From Tissierella pigra (GTDB lineage: Bacteria > Bacillota > Clostridia > Tissierellales > Tissierellaceae), in the NCBI RefSeq assembly GCF_009695605.1, contig NZ_VUNQ01000016.1, positions 1 to 64,000 of the forward strand: a stretch of DNA of 64,000 nucleotides. Direction: 5' to 3'. Below the pieces are notes generated by a model. That model worked only from the letters and a program-made list of their open reading frames with translations, had not been told where the DNA came from and did not search any database. Every line of letters starts with the position of its first letter. Position 1 is the stretch's first letter. A program made the position numbers and the translations under genes. Below, piece after piece: positions 44,784 through 54,194 of the stretch.

Positions 44784-45956
44784 TTACCTCATTGTTCTAG
44801 TTATCTCTATTTCTGTTTTCACTCTTATATTCTTAATATAAAGATAGCAGATAAATAAAGTCATTACAAGTAAAAGTACTCCTTTAGTATAAAACACTAT
44901 ATCATTTCCTATATTTTCGTATATATAAGAACCAGCTGTATACCCTATTGCTCCACCTATACCACTGGCAAAACTATATAATCCATAGGATCTTCCTCTT
45001 TTATCTTCTCCCACAAAATCAATTATCAATGAAGAAAATGCAGGACTATAGAACATTACTATAGTAGAAATCAAAGTATATAAAATCATAAAACTATAAT
45101 ACCCTTTATTAAAAGGTATCAATATTTGAAGTATGGCATTTATAAACATTCCAACTATAACTATCTTTTCTCTCCCATATTTATCTGAGAAACTTCCAAA
45201 TCTCTTTGGTAAAAAAAGAGCTAAAATAGATGCTGGAATAAATAAGAAAGTTATTAGACTAAGGTCATATGTAATATGTTCCTGTAAATATAATAAATAT
45301 ATTGGTGCTGTTAAACTGATTATCAATGAAATAACTCCTATTATTCCCAGGAAATATTTCAACTCTTTCTTATTTTTAATATTACCCTCTTCATACCCCT
45401 TTTTAATATTAACAGTCTCTGGAAGATTTTTAATCGTATAATAAACAGATGCTAAGCTAGTAACCATAAAAATAATAAATATTAATCTAAATGGATTATC
45501 AGTAAAATTGTTGTATAGAATAGTAAATCCAATAATGCTGCCTATCCATTCACCTTTAGCCATCCACTGATCTAATAATCCAAAATTTTGTCCTCTATTG
45601 GTTTTATCACTAATATCGGAAATAAATGTGTCTACACTTATCCATAAAAAGGAGGCTCCTAAGGACTGAATTATTCTTCCTATTAATAAATACTTAAAAT
45701 CTCTAGCCATTATAAAAAACACATTAACTACTGTATACAGAATAGTACCTATTAATATTCCTGTCTTTCTTCCCCTTTTATCTATTAGGTTTCCTACTAT
45801 TGGTCTTATGATAATGCTTATTATTGAAAAAATAGAATAAAGATACCCTATTTGGATAACATTTGCCCCTATAGATGAGGCATATATTGGAAATATAAAT
45901 CCTATAAAGGATAATGGAAAAGATATAAAATAGATGGTGTTGTATAATCCTCTCAT
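44784..45956 (-). CDS. MFS transporter
   Basis: A 390-residue, twelve-helix major facilitator with the loop 2-3 motif GNLIDKRGRKTG and the mirror motif GSFSDKYGREK. The substrate is unknown; drug efflux is the usual guess. An AGGAGG site precedes the ATG. It is just upstream of the sensor kinase. The DNA coding its residues 7-19 (45901-45938) is repeated at 54195-54232. Confidence 0.9.
   Translation of the reverse strand: MRGLYNTIYFISFPLSFIGFIFPIYASSIGANVIQIGYLYSIFSIISIIIRPIVGNLIDKRGRKTGILIGTILYTVVNVFFIMARDFKYLLIGRIIQSLGASFLWISVDTFISDISDKTNRGQNFGLLDQWMAKGEWIGSIIGFTILYNNFTDNPFRLIFIIFMVTSLASVYYTIKNLPETVNIKKGYEEGNIKNKKELKYFLGIIGVISLIISLTAPIYLLYLQEHITYDLSLITFLFIPASILALFLPKRFGSFSDKYGREKIVIVGMFINAILQILIPFNKGYYSFMILYTLISTIVMFYSPAFSSLIIDFVGEDKRGRSYGLYSFASGIGGAIGYTAGSYIYENIGNDIVFYTKGVLLLVMTLFICYLYIKNIRVKTEIEITRTMR
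45901..45938. repeat. 38-bp direct repeat, copy 1 (inside MFS gene)
   Basis: This 38-bp piece of the MFS gene start is repeated at 54195-54232 with a single mismatch and the same orientation. The two copies bracket the second RiPP locus. Confidence 0.9.
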
Positions 45957-46054
45957 AATAAAAAACCTCCTATATATTCTTATTTTAAGTGTATAGGAAA
46001 TTTGAAAATAAAAAATCTATCTAATGTCATTATCATGGTCATGTTTTTCTATGA

Positions 46055-46521
46055 CTATAGTAATATGTTAGATTTCACTTTTTCCAAATAATTTTCATCA
46101 AAAAAATACAGATTAGTTATATTGTTTTTTAGTTCCAACAGTTCCATATATTCTTCACAACTTTTTATCAGTTCTTCCTCAATACCATCACCTACTAAAG
46201 AAAATACCTCTTTGAATTCTATTTCTTTTATTTTTATTATCCTATTCTCATTAGCCTTTATTTCCAAATCTAATAATTTATAAAATTGTTCTACTTATAA
46301 AATATCATTATAAATTTGTGATACACTATTTAAAAAACTAGCTACATTTGACTGTATAGCACTTAAACTTTCTATATAAGCTACTATACCTCCTACTAAA
46401 TCCTTTCCTATTGCCACCATCTTTACAACTTTAAAAAATGACAAATTGGAGAGATTTCGTAAATATATTGTATTATTGGTTTTATGGATTTTTTAGTTTT
46501 TTTATATGTATTCTCTTTCAT
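46055..46521 (-). pseudogene. ABC exporter, heavily deleted remnant
   Basis: On the minus strand a good AGGAGA site and ATG at 46521 begin MKENTYKKTKKSIKPIIQYI, and after frame changes the pieces AIGKDLVGGIVAYIESLSAIQSNV (in parts), SVSQIYNDIL-stop-VEQFYKLLDLE and IKIKEIEFKEVFS follow. This is the pattern of the membrane half of a type I ABC exporter up to the start of its ATPase (IEFKNVSF). Most of the ATPase and membrane domains are gone, and there are stops. It was probably a peptide exporter of the RiPP locus ending here. Confidence 0.65.
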
Positions 46522-46549
46522 ATTATTTTCTCCTCATGAGATTATTCCC

Positions 46550-47236
46550 TTAATAAGATACAAGTTCCACCTTTTCTATGACTATTGATTTAATAGGTTG
46601 GCCTACTACTGTATCTATTTCTGTATTAGCTATGGCATCAACTACATCCATTCCCTCAAATACTTGACCAAAAACAGTATGTTTATTATCTAAATCATAA
46701 ACACCACCCAATGTCTCATAGGCCTTAATCACTTCATCAGTATATCCACCTTCTTCTCCTATTTCTTTCATAAGCTCTATTATATCATTATCAACATCGT
46801 TTCCCTGAACAATAAAGAAGTTACTAGTATTTGTATTAGGTCCACTGTTTGCCATGGATAAGGCTCCATAGAAATGTCGATAATTTAAGCTAAATTCATC
46901 TTCAAATTCATCTCCCCAAATGCTTTCCCCATACTTACCTTCTCCAGTAGGATCTCCTGATTGGATAAAATAATCTTTTCTGACTCTATAAAAACTTTGA
47001 CCATCAAAATATCCTTTCTTTGTTAAGCCTTTGAAGTTTTCCACAGCCTTTGGTGCTACATTAGGAAATAGTCTGATCCTAATAATACCTAAATCTGTTT
47101 TCATCACAATCACTTCTTCGCCTTTTTCTGGAAGCTTTAACTGATCTAAATCTATGGATTTTCTTTTTGAACAGGAACACAATAGTAGAAATAATATTAA
47201 TAAAATCACAGCCAATATAATTCTTTTCTTTTTCAT
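46550..47236 (-). CDS. Cyclophilin-type peptidyl-prolyl isomerase, lipoprotein
   Basis: A 228-residue lipoprotein, paralogue of the protein at 33456-34190. The signal ends in a lipobox (LLLCSC), and the cyclophilin domain has FYRVRKDYFIQSGDP, GESIWGDEF, GALSMANSGPNTNTSNFFI and HTVFGQVFEGMD. The FYRVRKD in place of FHRVIKD means the usual histidine and arginine are partly changed (His to Tyr, Arg kept), which may lower activity. It lies downstream of the ABC-2 genes of the RiPP locus and may help fold the exported product or immunity proteins. Confidence 0.9.
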   Translation of the reverse strand: MKKKRIILAVILLILFLLLCSCSKRKSIDLDQLKLPEKGEEVIVMKTDLGIIRIRLFPNVAPKAVENFKGLTKKGYFDGQSFYRVRKDYFIQSGDPTGEGKYGESIWGDEFEDEFSLNYRHFYGALSMANSGPNTNTSNFFIVQGNDVDNDIIELMKEIGEEGGYTDEVIKAYETLGGVYDLDNKHTVFGQVFEGMDVVDAIANTEIDTVVGQPIKSIVIEKVELVSY

Positions 47237-47294
47237 TGCCCTTGTCCTCCTATTGACAGTATTGATATTTTCCTATCCATTAGTTTTTTGCTCC

Positions 47295-48485
47295 TTATAA
47301 GTCATCCGTTATAAATTTACCATAGCTAATGGCAGTTAGTATTATGGATAAAAAGACAGTAATTGTTATTCCCAATAAATAAGATGCGTTAACTTCACCC
47401 TTTATTACTTGCTCTATATTTAGATATGATAATGGTAACCAAAATCGTAACATAGATTTATTATCTAAAAAAGATTCAAATACATAATTTAGCATAATTA
47501 GACCTGTGATTAATCCTAAAGTCCTTGAAATAGAATTAATCAAAATTGAAAAAGCTACAGTTAATAGTATGGACATTATCACACTGAAAAGTAACAAAAC
47601 ATATCCTAATATTAAATATCCACTTGTAGATATGACTTGAAAATTTCCAAGATTATCTACGTTACTAGTTAAAGAAATTAGGATCTTTGTAGAACCTATT
47701 ACTTGTGGAAAGTCTCCCTTTCCTATTCCATAAATCATACTTATTATTATAAAAAAGATTAATATCAATGATACCATTATTACTATTAAAAAAAGTAGAA
47801 TACTCAATAACTTTGACCAATATATTTTCTTTCTAGAATAAGGTTGGGTAAAATATAATTTATAACTTCCTTCTTCAATCTCTCCCATAAAAACATCTAT
47901 TGATAATATAATAGAAAATATAATTAATATCATTGGATTATGTCTTTTTAATAAAAAGGTTAAAAACTGTACCCCATTCAATTTATATGGTGATAAATAA
48001 GGCTCCATACTATTTTCTAGTAAAAATTCATTCATCATTATCTGCTGTTTTAACTTAGTTGGATGTTGATTCCTAGCTTTTAAAATGGTTTCTTGTATAA
48101 ATTCATTTTTTTCTCCGAAAATTAAATTTTTAAATTTGCTATTTTCAAGTTCAAGGTTGTGTCGCCAATCATTAACTTTCGGAGCTTTATAGTAATCTTC
48201 TAACAATGTAGATGTACGACCTTCTATGGCTAAAAATGCTACTTCGTTTGGGTTCTTTTCATAATCTTCTACATGTTCTTCAAGTATAGAAATTATATTT
48301 GATTTCTGATTAGCTTCAAAGCTTTGAATTCTCATATTTTGTTCCATTATACTAAAAAACTCTCTATCTAGTTTTACATAATAAAATACTAGACCTATTA
48401 AATAACCAATTAATAATAACAAAACAATTCTATTTTTCCTACTTTCTACAAATTTACTCCATTCACTTTTTATTAATTTAATCAT
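47295..48485 (-). CDS. ABC-2 permease of the RiPP locus, second subunit
   Basis: A 396-residue permease with an initial helix, a large extracytoplasmic domain (about 40-150) and five more helices (from about 180). EGSYKLYFTQPYSRKKIYWSKL is the coupling segment (LYFTQPYSRKKI). The ATG at 48485, after GGTGAT, is preferred over the upstream one at 48521; it overlaps the ATPase stop by 8 bases. Together with 49420-50745 it makes a BcrAB/LanFEG-like exporter of the ABC-2 type, suited to immunity or peptide removal. Confidence 0.85.
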   Translation of the reverse strand: MIKLIKSEWSKFVESRKNRIVLLLLIGYLIGLVFYYVKLDREFFSIMEQNMRIQSFEANQKSNIISILEEHVEDYEKNPNEVAFLAIEGRTSTLLEDYYKAPKVNDWRHNLELENSKFKNLIFGEKNEFIQETILKARNQHPTKLKQQIMMNEFLLENSMEPYLSPYKLNGVQFLTFLLKRHNPMILIIFSIILSIDVFMGEIEEGSYKLYFTQPYSRKKIYWSKLLSILLFLIVIMVSLILIFFIIISMIYGIGKGDFPQVIGSTKILISLTSNVDNLGNFQVISTSGYLILGYVLLLFSVIMSILLTVAFSILINSISRTLGLITGLIMLNYVFESFLDNKSMLRFWLPLSYLNIEQVIKGEVNASYLLGITITVFLSIILTAISYGKFITDDL

Positions 48486-49389
48486 TTTTATCACCATAAA
48501 CCTGTTGATAGACTGATTCAATATCTATTTCTGCTTTATTAATATCTAATATTAATATTCCTTTTTCTAATAATTCAGACAACAATTCTGATAATAATTT
48601 TTGATTTTCCAAGGAAACCTTTACATTATCTAGTGAAATATATTGTATTTTTTCTTTATCAATTATAGATTCTATAATTGGTCTTGCTTTTTCTAAGTCT
48701 GAGAGTTGTAAGATGTAACTAAATCGTTCGGAAATAACTTCTGGAGTTTCTATGATTTTTCCATTATTTATACATATTATTCTATCAGCTAATTTTTCTA
48801 CCTCTCCTAATTGATGGGAAGAAAATAAAATTGAAATATCTTCATCTTTAATTAACTGTTGTAGTGTATTTCTCAAATCAATAATTCCATTAGGATCCAA
48901 TCCGTTGGTAGGTTCATCTAAAATCAAAAACTTAGGTTTACTAAGAAGTGCAATTCCTAACCCTAACCTTTGTTTCATTCCCATAGAATATTGAGATACC
49001 TTAATATCTAATTTATCCCTTAATCCAATAAAGTCTTCAATTTCTTTAACTCTTTCTTTTGTGATATCTCTCATTTTTGATATGAGGTGAATATTTTTTC
49101 TCCCAGTCATATCTAAGTAAAGTCCTGGAGTTTCAATTAAAGAAGCTTGATAACTTAAAGCCTTTTCCTTTTCTTTGAATAAGTCTACATCACAGATTTG
49201 AATTTTCCCACTATCAGGAATTACTAAATTACACAAACATTTCATTGTTGTTGATTTGCCTGCTCCATTTGGTCCAATAAAACCTACAATTTCATTATGA
49301 GAAATTTTAAAGGATACATCTTTTAATATATGTCTTTTTCCATAGGTTTTGTTTAAGTTTTCAACAACTACTACATATTTATTATTCAT
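48478..49389 (-). CDS. ABC transporter ATPase of the RiPP locus (BcrA-like)
   Basis: A 303-residue ATPase with Walker A GPNGAGKST, signature YSMGMKQRLGLGIALL and Walker B FLILDEPTNGLDPNGI, and SSHQLGEVEKLADR. The sequence is closest in style to BcrA/LanF ATPases that confer self-immunity to bacteriocin producers. It sits between two permease genes and 30 bases after the first, so the set is ATPase plus two permeases, as in LanFEG. Confidence 0.88.
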   Translation of the reverse strand: MNNKYVVVVENLNKTYGKRHILKDVSFKISHNEIVGFIGPNGAGKSTTMKCLCNLVIPDSGKIQICDVDLFKEKEKALSYQASLIETPGLYLDMTGRKNIHLISKMRDITKERVKEIEDFIGLRDKLDIKVSQYSMGMKQRLGLGIALLSKPKFLILDEPTNGLDPNGIIDLRNTLQQLIKDEDISILFSSHQLGEVEKLADRIICINNGKIIETPEVISERFSYILQLSDLEKARPIIESIIDKEKIQYISLDNVKVSLENQKLLSELLSELLEKGILILDINKAEIDIESVYQQVYGDKND

Positions 49390-49419
49390 TATAAAATCAC
49401 CTACTATAATTAATCTAAA

Positions 49420-50745
49420 CTATAAATCTTTTCCTCGATAGTATATAACATTACATAAAAATATGAATAAGGCTGTAATTAATAATACTGACAATGCAGC
49501 TAAAGCTGTCACTCTATATGTTCCATTTAATATCCTCACAGGATTATTCATATAAAATGGACTTAAATTGTATCCACCTTTTATTGTCCATTTTTTGCTT
49601 AAAATAGTTCCAACTAAGGTTATTAATCCAGAAAAAACAAAACCTATTACTGGATTTTTTGCTATGGATGATATAAATAAGTTTAAAGTAACATAAAATA
49701 TTACAGAAGATACTAATAGCACTAAGGCCAACAATAGTAATTTATATAGGGAAATAAAGTCTAACTTTTTATTTATATCTCTATCTCCACCTTCTGCACT
49801 GGCATATAAACTAATTCCCAAGGAGTCATTATATCCTCTAGTTTCTATATCTTTCTCTAAGTAGTCAGGTAATGATTTAAAAGTTATCATAGTATCTTTC
49901 ATAAACAATACTGGATAATTATAGTTTTCAAACCCATCTATAACTCCATATCCTATAGAAATAATTGATGCTGGAATAATGATTATAAACAAAGAAATCA
50001 ATATACCTACAATAGTTTTAGAACCCAAATACTTATTTCTAGAAAAAGGTTGTGTGAGAATAAGCTTTAGACTCCCAGTATTCCACTCATCATTAATGCT
50101 ATTAAAAATAATTGCAAGTATAATAAAACCTATTACGATTGGTATTATATGGTTAAAATAATGATATAAAAACATCATGCTATCCATATGATACTTTTCA
50201 ACTGGCTGAAGATTGTTTTTGTATAAAATATTATAATATTTAGCTGTAATTAAATAAGTATCTACTTTTTCTCTTGTAGAACCTAGTACTCCAAATTTAA
50301 AATCTATATCTTCATACTCTATTCCACCATTTACTTCATCCCAAAATTTCATGGATTTTATACGAAAGCTTTCCTCTCTTAAACCACCAAACCTTTGTAC
50401 TGCAGCTTTACCTCTTATTAAATATCCAAATGATGCTAATCGCTCCCACTCCGTATAATCTTCCTCTTTTGCAGCAATTCTCATCTGTGTTCCTATATCA
50501 ATAAGAACATTAGAAGCATTCTGAGATTCTTTTGGTCCATCTTTATATTCATCTAACAATCTACTACCAGCGTTTTCCATATATCTCCCAAGCGAATCAA
50601 AGTTGATTGCAGAAGTCTCTGTTAATGACTTGGTTTTATAGTCTAATATTTTCTGAAAAGATAAAATAAAAATTAATAAAATTAAAAACCATGTTCTAGC
50701 TTGACCAATTTGTCTCTTAAATTCAAACCATATGTATTTTCCCAT
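49420..50745 (-). CDS. ABC-2 permease of the RiPP locus, first subunit
   Basis: A 441-residue permease: one N-terminal helix (13-30), a large outer domain (about 40-175), then about five helices. WNTGSLKLILTQPFSRNKYLGSK contains the coupling motif (LILTQPFSRNKY), as in its partner LYFTQPYSRKKI. It follows the Cys-rich precursor gene by about 110 bases and has a strong AGGAGGTAG site. Immunity or export of the RiPP product is inferred. Confidence 0.85.
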   Translation of the reverse strand: MGKYIWFEFKRQIGQARTWFLILLIFILSFQKILDYKTKSLTETSAINFDSLGRYMENAGSRLLDEYKDGPKESQNASNVLIDIGTQMRIAAKEEDYTEWERLASFGYLIRGKAAVQRFGGLREESFRIKSMKFWDEVNGGIEYEDIDFKFGVLGSTREKVDTYLITAKYYNILYKNNLQPVEKYHMDSMMFLYHYFNHIIPIVIGFIILAIIFNSINDEWNTGSLKLILTQPFSRNKYLGSKTIVGILISLFIIIIPASIISIGYGVIDGFENYNYPVLFMKDTMITFKSLPDYLEKDIETRGYNDSLGISLYASAEGGDRDINKKLDFISLYKLLLLALVLLVSSVIFYVTLNLFISSIAKNPVIGFVFSGLITLVGTILSKKWTIKGGYNLSPFYMNNPVRILNGTYRVTALAALSVLLITALFIFLCNVIYYRGKDL

Positions 50746-50853
50746 TCTCTACCTCCTAGAAATAGGCTTTAATCAGATAAAAAAATTTATTAATTAACTA
50801 GCACATAGACGATAACGTATTTATTTATACTACATCAGCGAATCACATTAAAT

Positions 50854-51048
50854 TTATATCTTATTAATAGACGTAGGCTCTACTCCCCTTACTGACATAT
50901 TTCTTGAAGCTGCATATAAACTCTCACTACTATCAATATGAGCATCGAAGGTAGGATAACAATGACAAGGATGCCTACTACATGCACATGCATTTGCAAT
51001 TTCTCTCGCACTACTTAGGCTTTGTTTTCTCTTATTAAGTGATTTCAT
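50854..51048 (-). CDS. Cys-rich RiPP precursor, CLI_3235-like
   Basis: A 64-residue peptide next to a radical SAM maturase. A short basic leader (MKSLNKRKQSLSSAREIANA) is followed by CACSRHPCHC, with Cys21, 23, 28 and 30 in a C-x-C-x4-C-x-C pattern, and then a Ser-rich, charged tail. This fits the Cys-rich CLI_3235-type bacteriocin precursors that accompany CcpM. Good AAAGGGG site. The leader and core are my division, based on the cysteines; the modified residues and product are unknown. It lies between the maturation genes and the ABC genes. Confidence 0.85.
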   Translation of the reverse strand: MKSLNKRKQSLSSAREIANACACSRHPCHCYPTFDAHIDSSESLYAASRNMSVRGVEPTSINKI

Positions 51049-51118
51049 ATTATTTTCCCCTTTCTAAAATAACAAAGTAATAGCTACTTAAAACAACATC
51101 TATGTGCAAGTTAATAAC

Positions 51119-51373
51119 TTAGTTATTGATGTGATTACTTACGTTGTTTGCAATACTTCTTATACTGATAAATGAAAAATCAAACACATCCTTTTCATCA
51201 AAGTGAATATTATATTTTTCTTCTAGATAGAAAAATATAAACAATAGTTCCGTAGGTCTAAAATAAAAAGGTTGGCTAAATAAACATCTTTCTTCATTGT
51301 TTTTTACATCATCTAACGATATATTAAATAAATTTGACACTATCTTACAAACATCATTTAATATAGTCTCCAT
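51119..51373 (-). CDS. Peptide maturation acyl-carrier-like protein
   Basis: An 84-residue protein with the helix pattern of an acyl carrier protein (NDVCKIVSNLFNIS, then ELLFIFFYLEEKYNIHF), placed as in the clostridial CcpM system (acyl carrier-related protein). The phosphopantetheine attachment serine is missing: where an ACP has DSLDxVEL, this has FYFRPTEL, putting Tyr37 at the serine position. So it probably is not loaded with a cofactor, and may act as a docking or structural partner of the maturation enzymes. Confidence 0.8.
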   Translation of the reverse strand: METILNDVCKIVSNLFNISLDDVKNNEERCLFSQPFYFRPTELLFIFFYLEEKYNIHFDEKDVFDFSFISIRSIANNVSNHINN

Positions 51374-51382
51374 AAAATCCCC

Positions 51383-52480
51383 CTATCCCAATTGTTCTAT
51401 TATATCCTGAAATAAATTTTCTAAATCTTTTTCCATAAAAACATTAAATACTTTAAAGTTTAAATCTTTATTCAGATTACCAATTATATCATTTATCTTT
51501 GATTCATTACTAAAAATAACCTCTACCTTACTTGCCCTATTAATCATTGGTATATCTAGTTCACAATTTGATATATGTAAAGCATCTATTGCGCTGTTAA
51601 ATTGTCTGTCAAAAATAGACGACAATTCCTTAAAATATCTACTATCTATTAATTCTGGAGTTGAAGCACATATAAAGTAATCACTTTTTATTGCCTGAGA
51701 TATCATAAATGCATAACTACCAAATGAGTTTTCAAAATACTTATTATATCTAATCATACCAAATGGTATTTGAATTATTATTACATGTGGTTTTATTAAC
51801 TCTACACATGCTCTAATATAATTATTAAGCTCCATTATTCTATCCTCAATGGATAACCCATTATTTATGAAGTTTTTAGGAAACGTAAGACAATCAAATA
51901 ATTTTCCAGAATTATCTGCCATGATACAACATGCTCTATATCCATTTTCTTTAAATTTTTGCTTTAAAGAAATAGTAATGTAATTATTATCGACAATATC
52001 GAAAACCCCACCTACATATATCACTGGAATATTTGGTATAAAGAAAGATAATCTATTTTCTTTTATCCTTGTTAGATATGAATCTATCTTTAAATTTTTT
52101 GTAGTTAACAAGTCAATATATTTGCTATACTCTAAAAGGTGTTTATTTTCTTCATCTAACTTTAGTGATGAAATTATTCTTTTGTTTGTTTTAATTGCTT
52201 TTTGCAGAACATCTTTTGTTCCTTCATTTATTGGATCACCAATATATCCCTCGGGTATAAATAAAAGATCAACTTCTTCTAATAGTTCATCTGAGTATTT
52301 TAATACTGATACATCAGATTTCTTTCTGTTTACTGAAAAAGCTATGTCTTTTCCTATTAGACCAGTTCCATCTTCTGTTGCTACTATAATATTAAATTTA
52401 TTTTCAACTAATAGTTTTACTATTGAAAAAGCCTTATAAGAAAATGGATAAATTAAAATTTTATCATCCTTTGTCAACAT
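51383..52480 (-). CDS. TIGR04066-like peptide maturation protein
   Basis: A 365-residue protein with no catalytic motif I can name. The first half resembles dinucleotide or nucleotide-binding domains (ILIYPFSYKAFSIVKLL, LFIPEGYIGD), and the middle has a P-loop-like stretch (PVIYVGGVFDIVDN). It fits the TIGR04066 proteins found with CcpM maturases. ATG at 52480 is chosen because GAAGGTGAT lies just upstream; a longer frame starts inside the radical SAM gene. It runs 28 bases after that gene and 9 bases before the carrier-like gene. Confidence 0.75.
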   Translation of the reverse strand: MLTKDDKILIYPFSYKAFSIVKLLVENKFNIIVATEDGTGLIGKDIAFSVNRKKSDVSVLKYSDELLEEVDLLFIPEGYIGDPINEGTKDVLQKAIKTNKRIISSLKLDEENKHLLEYSKYIDLLTTKNLKIDSYLTRIKENRLSFFIPNIPVIYVGGVFDIVDNNYITISLKQKFKENGYRACCIMADNSGKLFDCLTFPKNFINNGLSIEDRIMELNNYIRACVELIKPHVIIIQIPFGMIRYNKYFENSFGSYAFMISQAIKSDYFICASTPELIDSRYFKELSSIFDRQFNSAIDALHISNCELDIPMINRASKVEVIFSNESKINDIIGNLNKDLNFKVFNVFMEKDLENLFQDIIEQLG

Positions 52481-52508
52481 ATAATCACCTTCTCTAAGAA
52501 TATTTTTT

Positions 52509-53921
52509 CTATAATAGATTATCATACCTAATTTCATTTAATATTTCCATATCTACCAATTTATCATGGAAAGAATCTCTACACCTATTACATGATTCCT
52601 TAAGAATATCTTTGCTTATTGAAGCACATTCATATGCCTTAGCACACAATGAACAATGTCTAAATGCAAAACAATTTTTACATGTATCTTCATTAGATTT
52701 GGCAACATTTAAAATTCTTAGTGCCCTTTCCAAATCTATTCCGTTCTGAATATTTCCAAGATGGTTTTTTTCTATTATTTCACTAACACGTTCGCACGGA
52801 AGCATCTTTCCCTCTGCATTTACCATCAGCCTTTGTTTTCCAGGCAGACAAGGGCCACTTGGAGCATATACTTTACCTAATCTTACACTATTAGTAAGAC
52901 CTTCTAAAACCTCCGTACATTGCATTAGATAATTGCTTAGTAAATAGAATTTATCTTTCAAATTTACTCTTCCCAGCATATGTAAATAACTAAGAAATGA
53001 ATAGTAATCGTACGACTCAATAAATTCAAGTGACACTTGATTTTTATTCACTAATGAACTATCATCAACAATGCTACTCATAACCCGAACACTTTTAAGA
53101 AACTCAAATTCATCAAAAACCTTAATGTAATTCTCAAATGTAGCACTTGGGTCTAAAACCATGTTAATACATAAATTAGAAAATAAATTTTGATAATATT
53201 TACTAATATTTTCAATATTTGTTATGACAGATTCAAAAACACTTCCTTTCCCATTAGCAAATTTCCTATTTCTATCATTTATTGTCTTGGTTCCATCAAG
53301 GCTAATAACTAAATTAAAATTATTATCATTTAAATATCTTGCCTTTTCATCATCCAACAACGTTGCATTTGTTGTCATATGAAAGTTTCGACCTTTACCT
53401 TTAAATACTTGATTTACATAGTCAACACATTTTTTTAGTAACTCGAACTCCAATAATGGCTCACCACCATAAAAATTAATCGTAATTTGTTGTGAATCTA
53501 CAGATTTCTCTATATAATAGTCTATACTTTGTTTCGCTAAATCCCATGACATTTTATTTGCACTGTTGTGCACTCTCTCTGTACCATTATTAGAAGTATA
53601 GTTGCAATAACTACAACGTAAATTACAAGACTGTGTTAATTGTAATATTAGCATATCAGTTTGACGTTCTAAGTATAAACCCAAACTATCAGTAGTTGGA
53701 TGTTTTATTTCTTTTACCCTATTATCTGATAAGTACCCCCCTTCTTTTAAATCCTTTAGTTTGTCCTCTAATTCATTATTAATATCAATCTTATTAGAAC
53801 CAGACATCATATTGTTTAAATATTGATATAAGCTGTGTTCAATTCTTACATTTTCATTTTTATTTACATCGTAAAAATAATAATTTTTAGGTGTTTTAAA
53901 AAGATGAATAAATGGTTTCAT
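52509..53921 (-). CDS. Radical SAM/SPASM peptide maturase, CcpM-like
   Basis: A 470-residue radical SAM enzyme. The 4Fe-4S cluster that binds S-adenosylmethionine sits at CNLRCSYC (Cys99, 103, 106), after the motif LILQLTQS, with GGEPLL and FNLVISLDG (the last typical of SPASM peptide maturases). The C-terminal SPASM region has many cysteines (CLPGKQR, CERVS, CKNCFAFRHCSLC, CNRC) for auxiliary clusters. An N-terminal region (about 1-80) resembles a RiPP recognition element. The ATG at 53921 suits the GGAGGAG site better than the GTG at 53927. It should modify the Cys-rich precursor, possibly making thioethers. Confidence 0.9.
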   Translation of the reverse strand: MKPFIHLFKTPKNYYFYDVNKNENVRIEHSLYQYLNNMMSGSNKIDINNELEDKLKDLKEGGYLSDNRVKEIKHPTTDSLGLYLERQTDMLILQLTQSCNLRCSYCNYTSNNGTERVHNSANKMSWDLAKQSIDYYIEKSVDSQQITINFYGGEPLLEFELLKKCVDYVNQVFKGKGRNFHMTTNATLLDDEKARYLNDNNFNLVISLDGTKTINDRNRKFANGKGSVFESVITNIENISKYYQNLFSNLCINMVLDPSATFENYIKVFDEFEFLKSVRVMSSIVDDSSLVNKNQVSLEFIESYDYYSFLSYLHMLGRVNLKDKFYLLSNYLMQCTEVLEGLTNSVRLGKVYAPSGPCLPGKQRLMVNAEGKMLPCERVSEIIEKNHLGNIQNGIDLERALRILNVAKSNEDTCKNCFAFRHCSLCAKAYECASISKDILKESCNRCRDSFHDKLVDMEILNEIRYDNLL

Positions 53922-54194
53922 ACACACTCTCCTCCAAAATGCTCATAATTGTATAACAAAAACACATTATATTTGATTTATAAATATAATGTTATATTAC
54001 TTTCTAAAATAGCTATTAATGTTTTTTCCTATGATTTGAATGATTTGAAAAGTTTTATATCTTTTTGAAATTATATAAGCTTTTTAGATTGTTGTTCATG
54101 AACTGTTTATCCTAATTGTAACACATATCAGATGGTAATTTAAAAACTTTTTCCACTATTTTTGCCCATATTTCTACATATTCTTACACCATTA
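53922..54194. other. Intergenic stretch before the maturase gene
   Basis: It holds the maturase ribosome binding site (GGAGGAG) and presumably its promoter; an ATTATATTT/TAAATATAAT inverted repeat lies near 53967-53991. A short minus-strand coding-like piece (EYVEIWAKIVEKVFKLP) lies near 54110-54180, which I do not recognise. Confidence 0.4.

Noticed and set aside
52481-52537. N-terminal extension of the TIGR04066-like protein
   Set aside because: It overlaps the end of the radical SAM gene, and GAAGGTGAT precedes the ATG at 52480.
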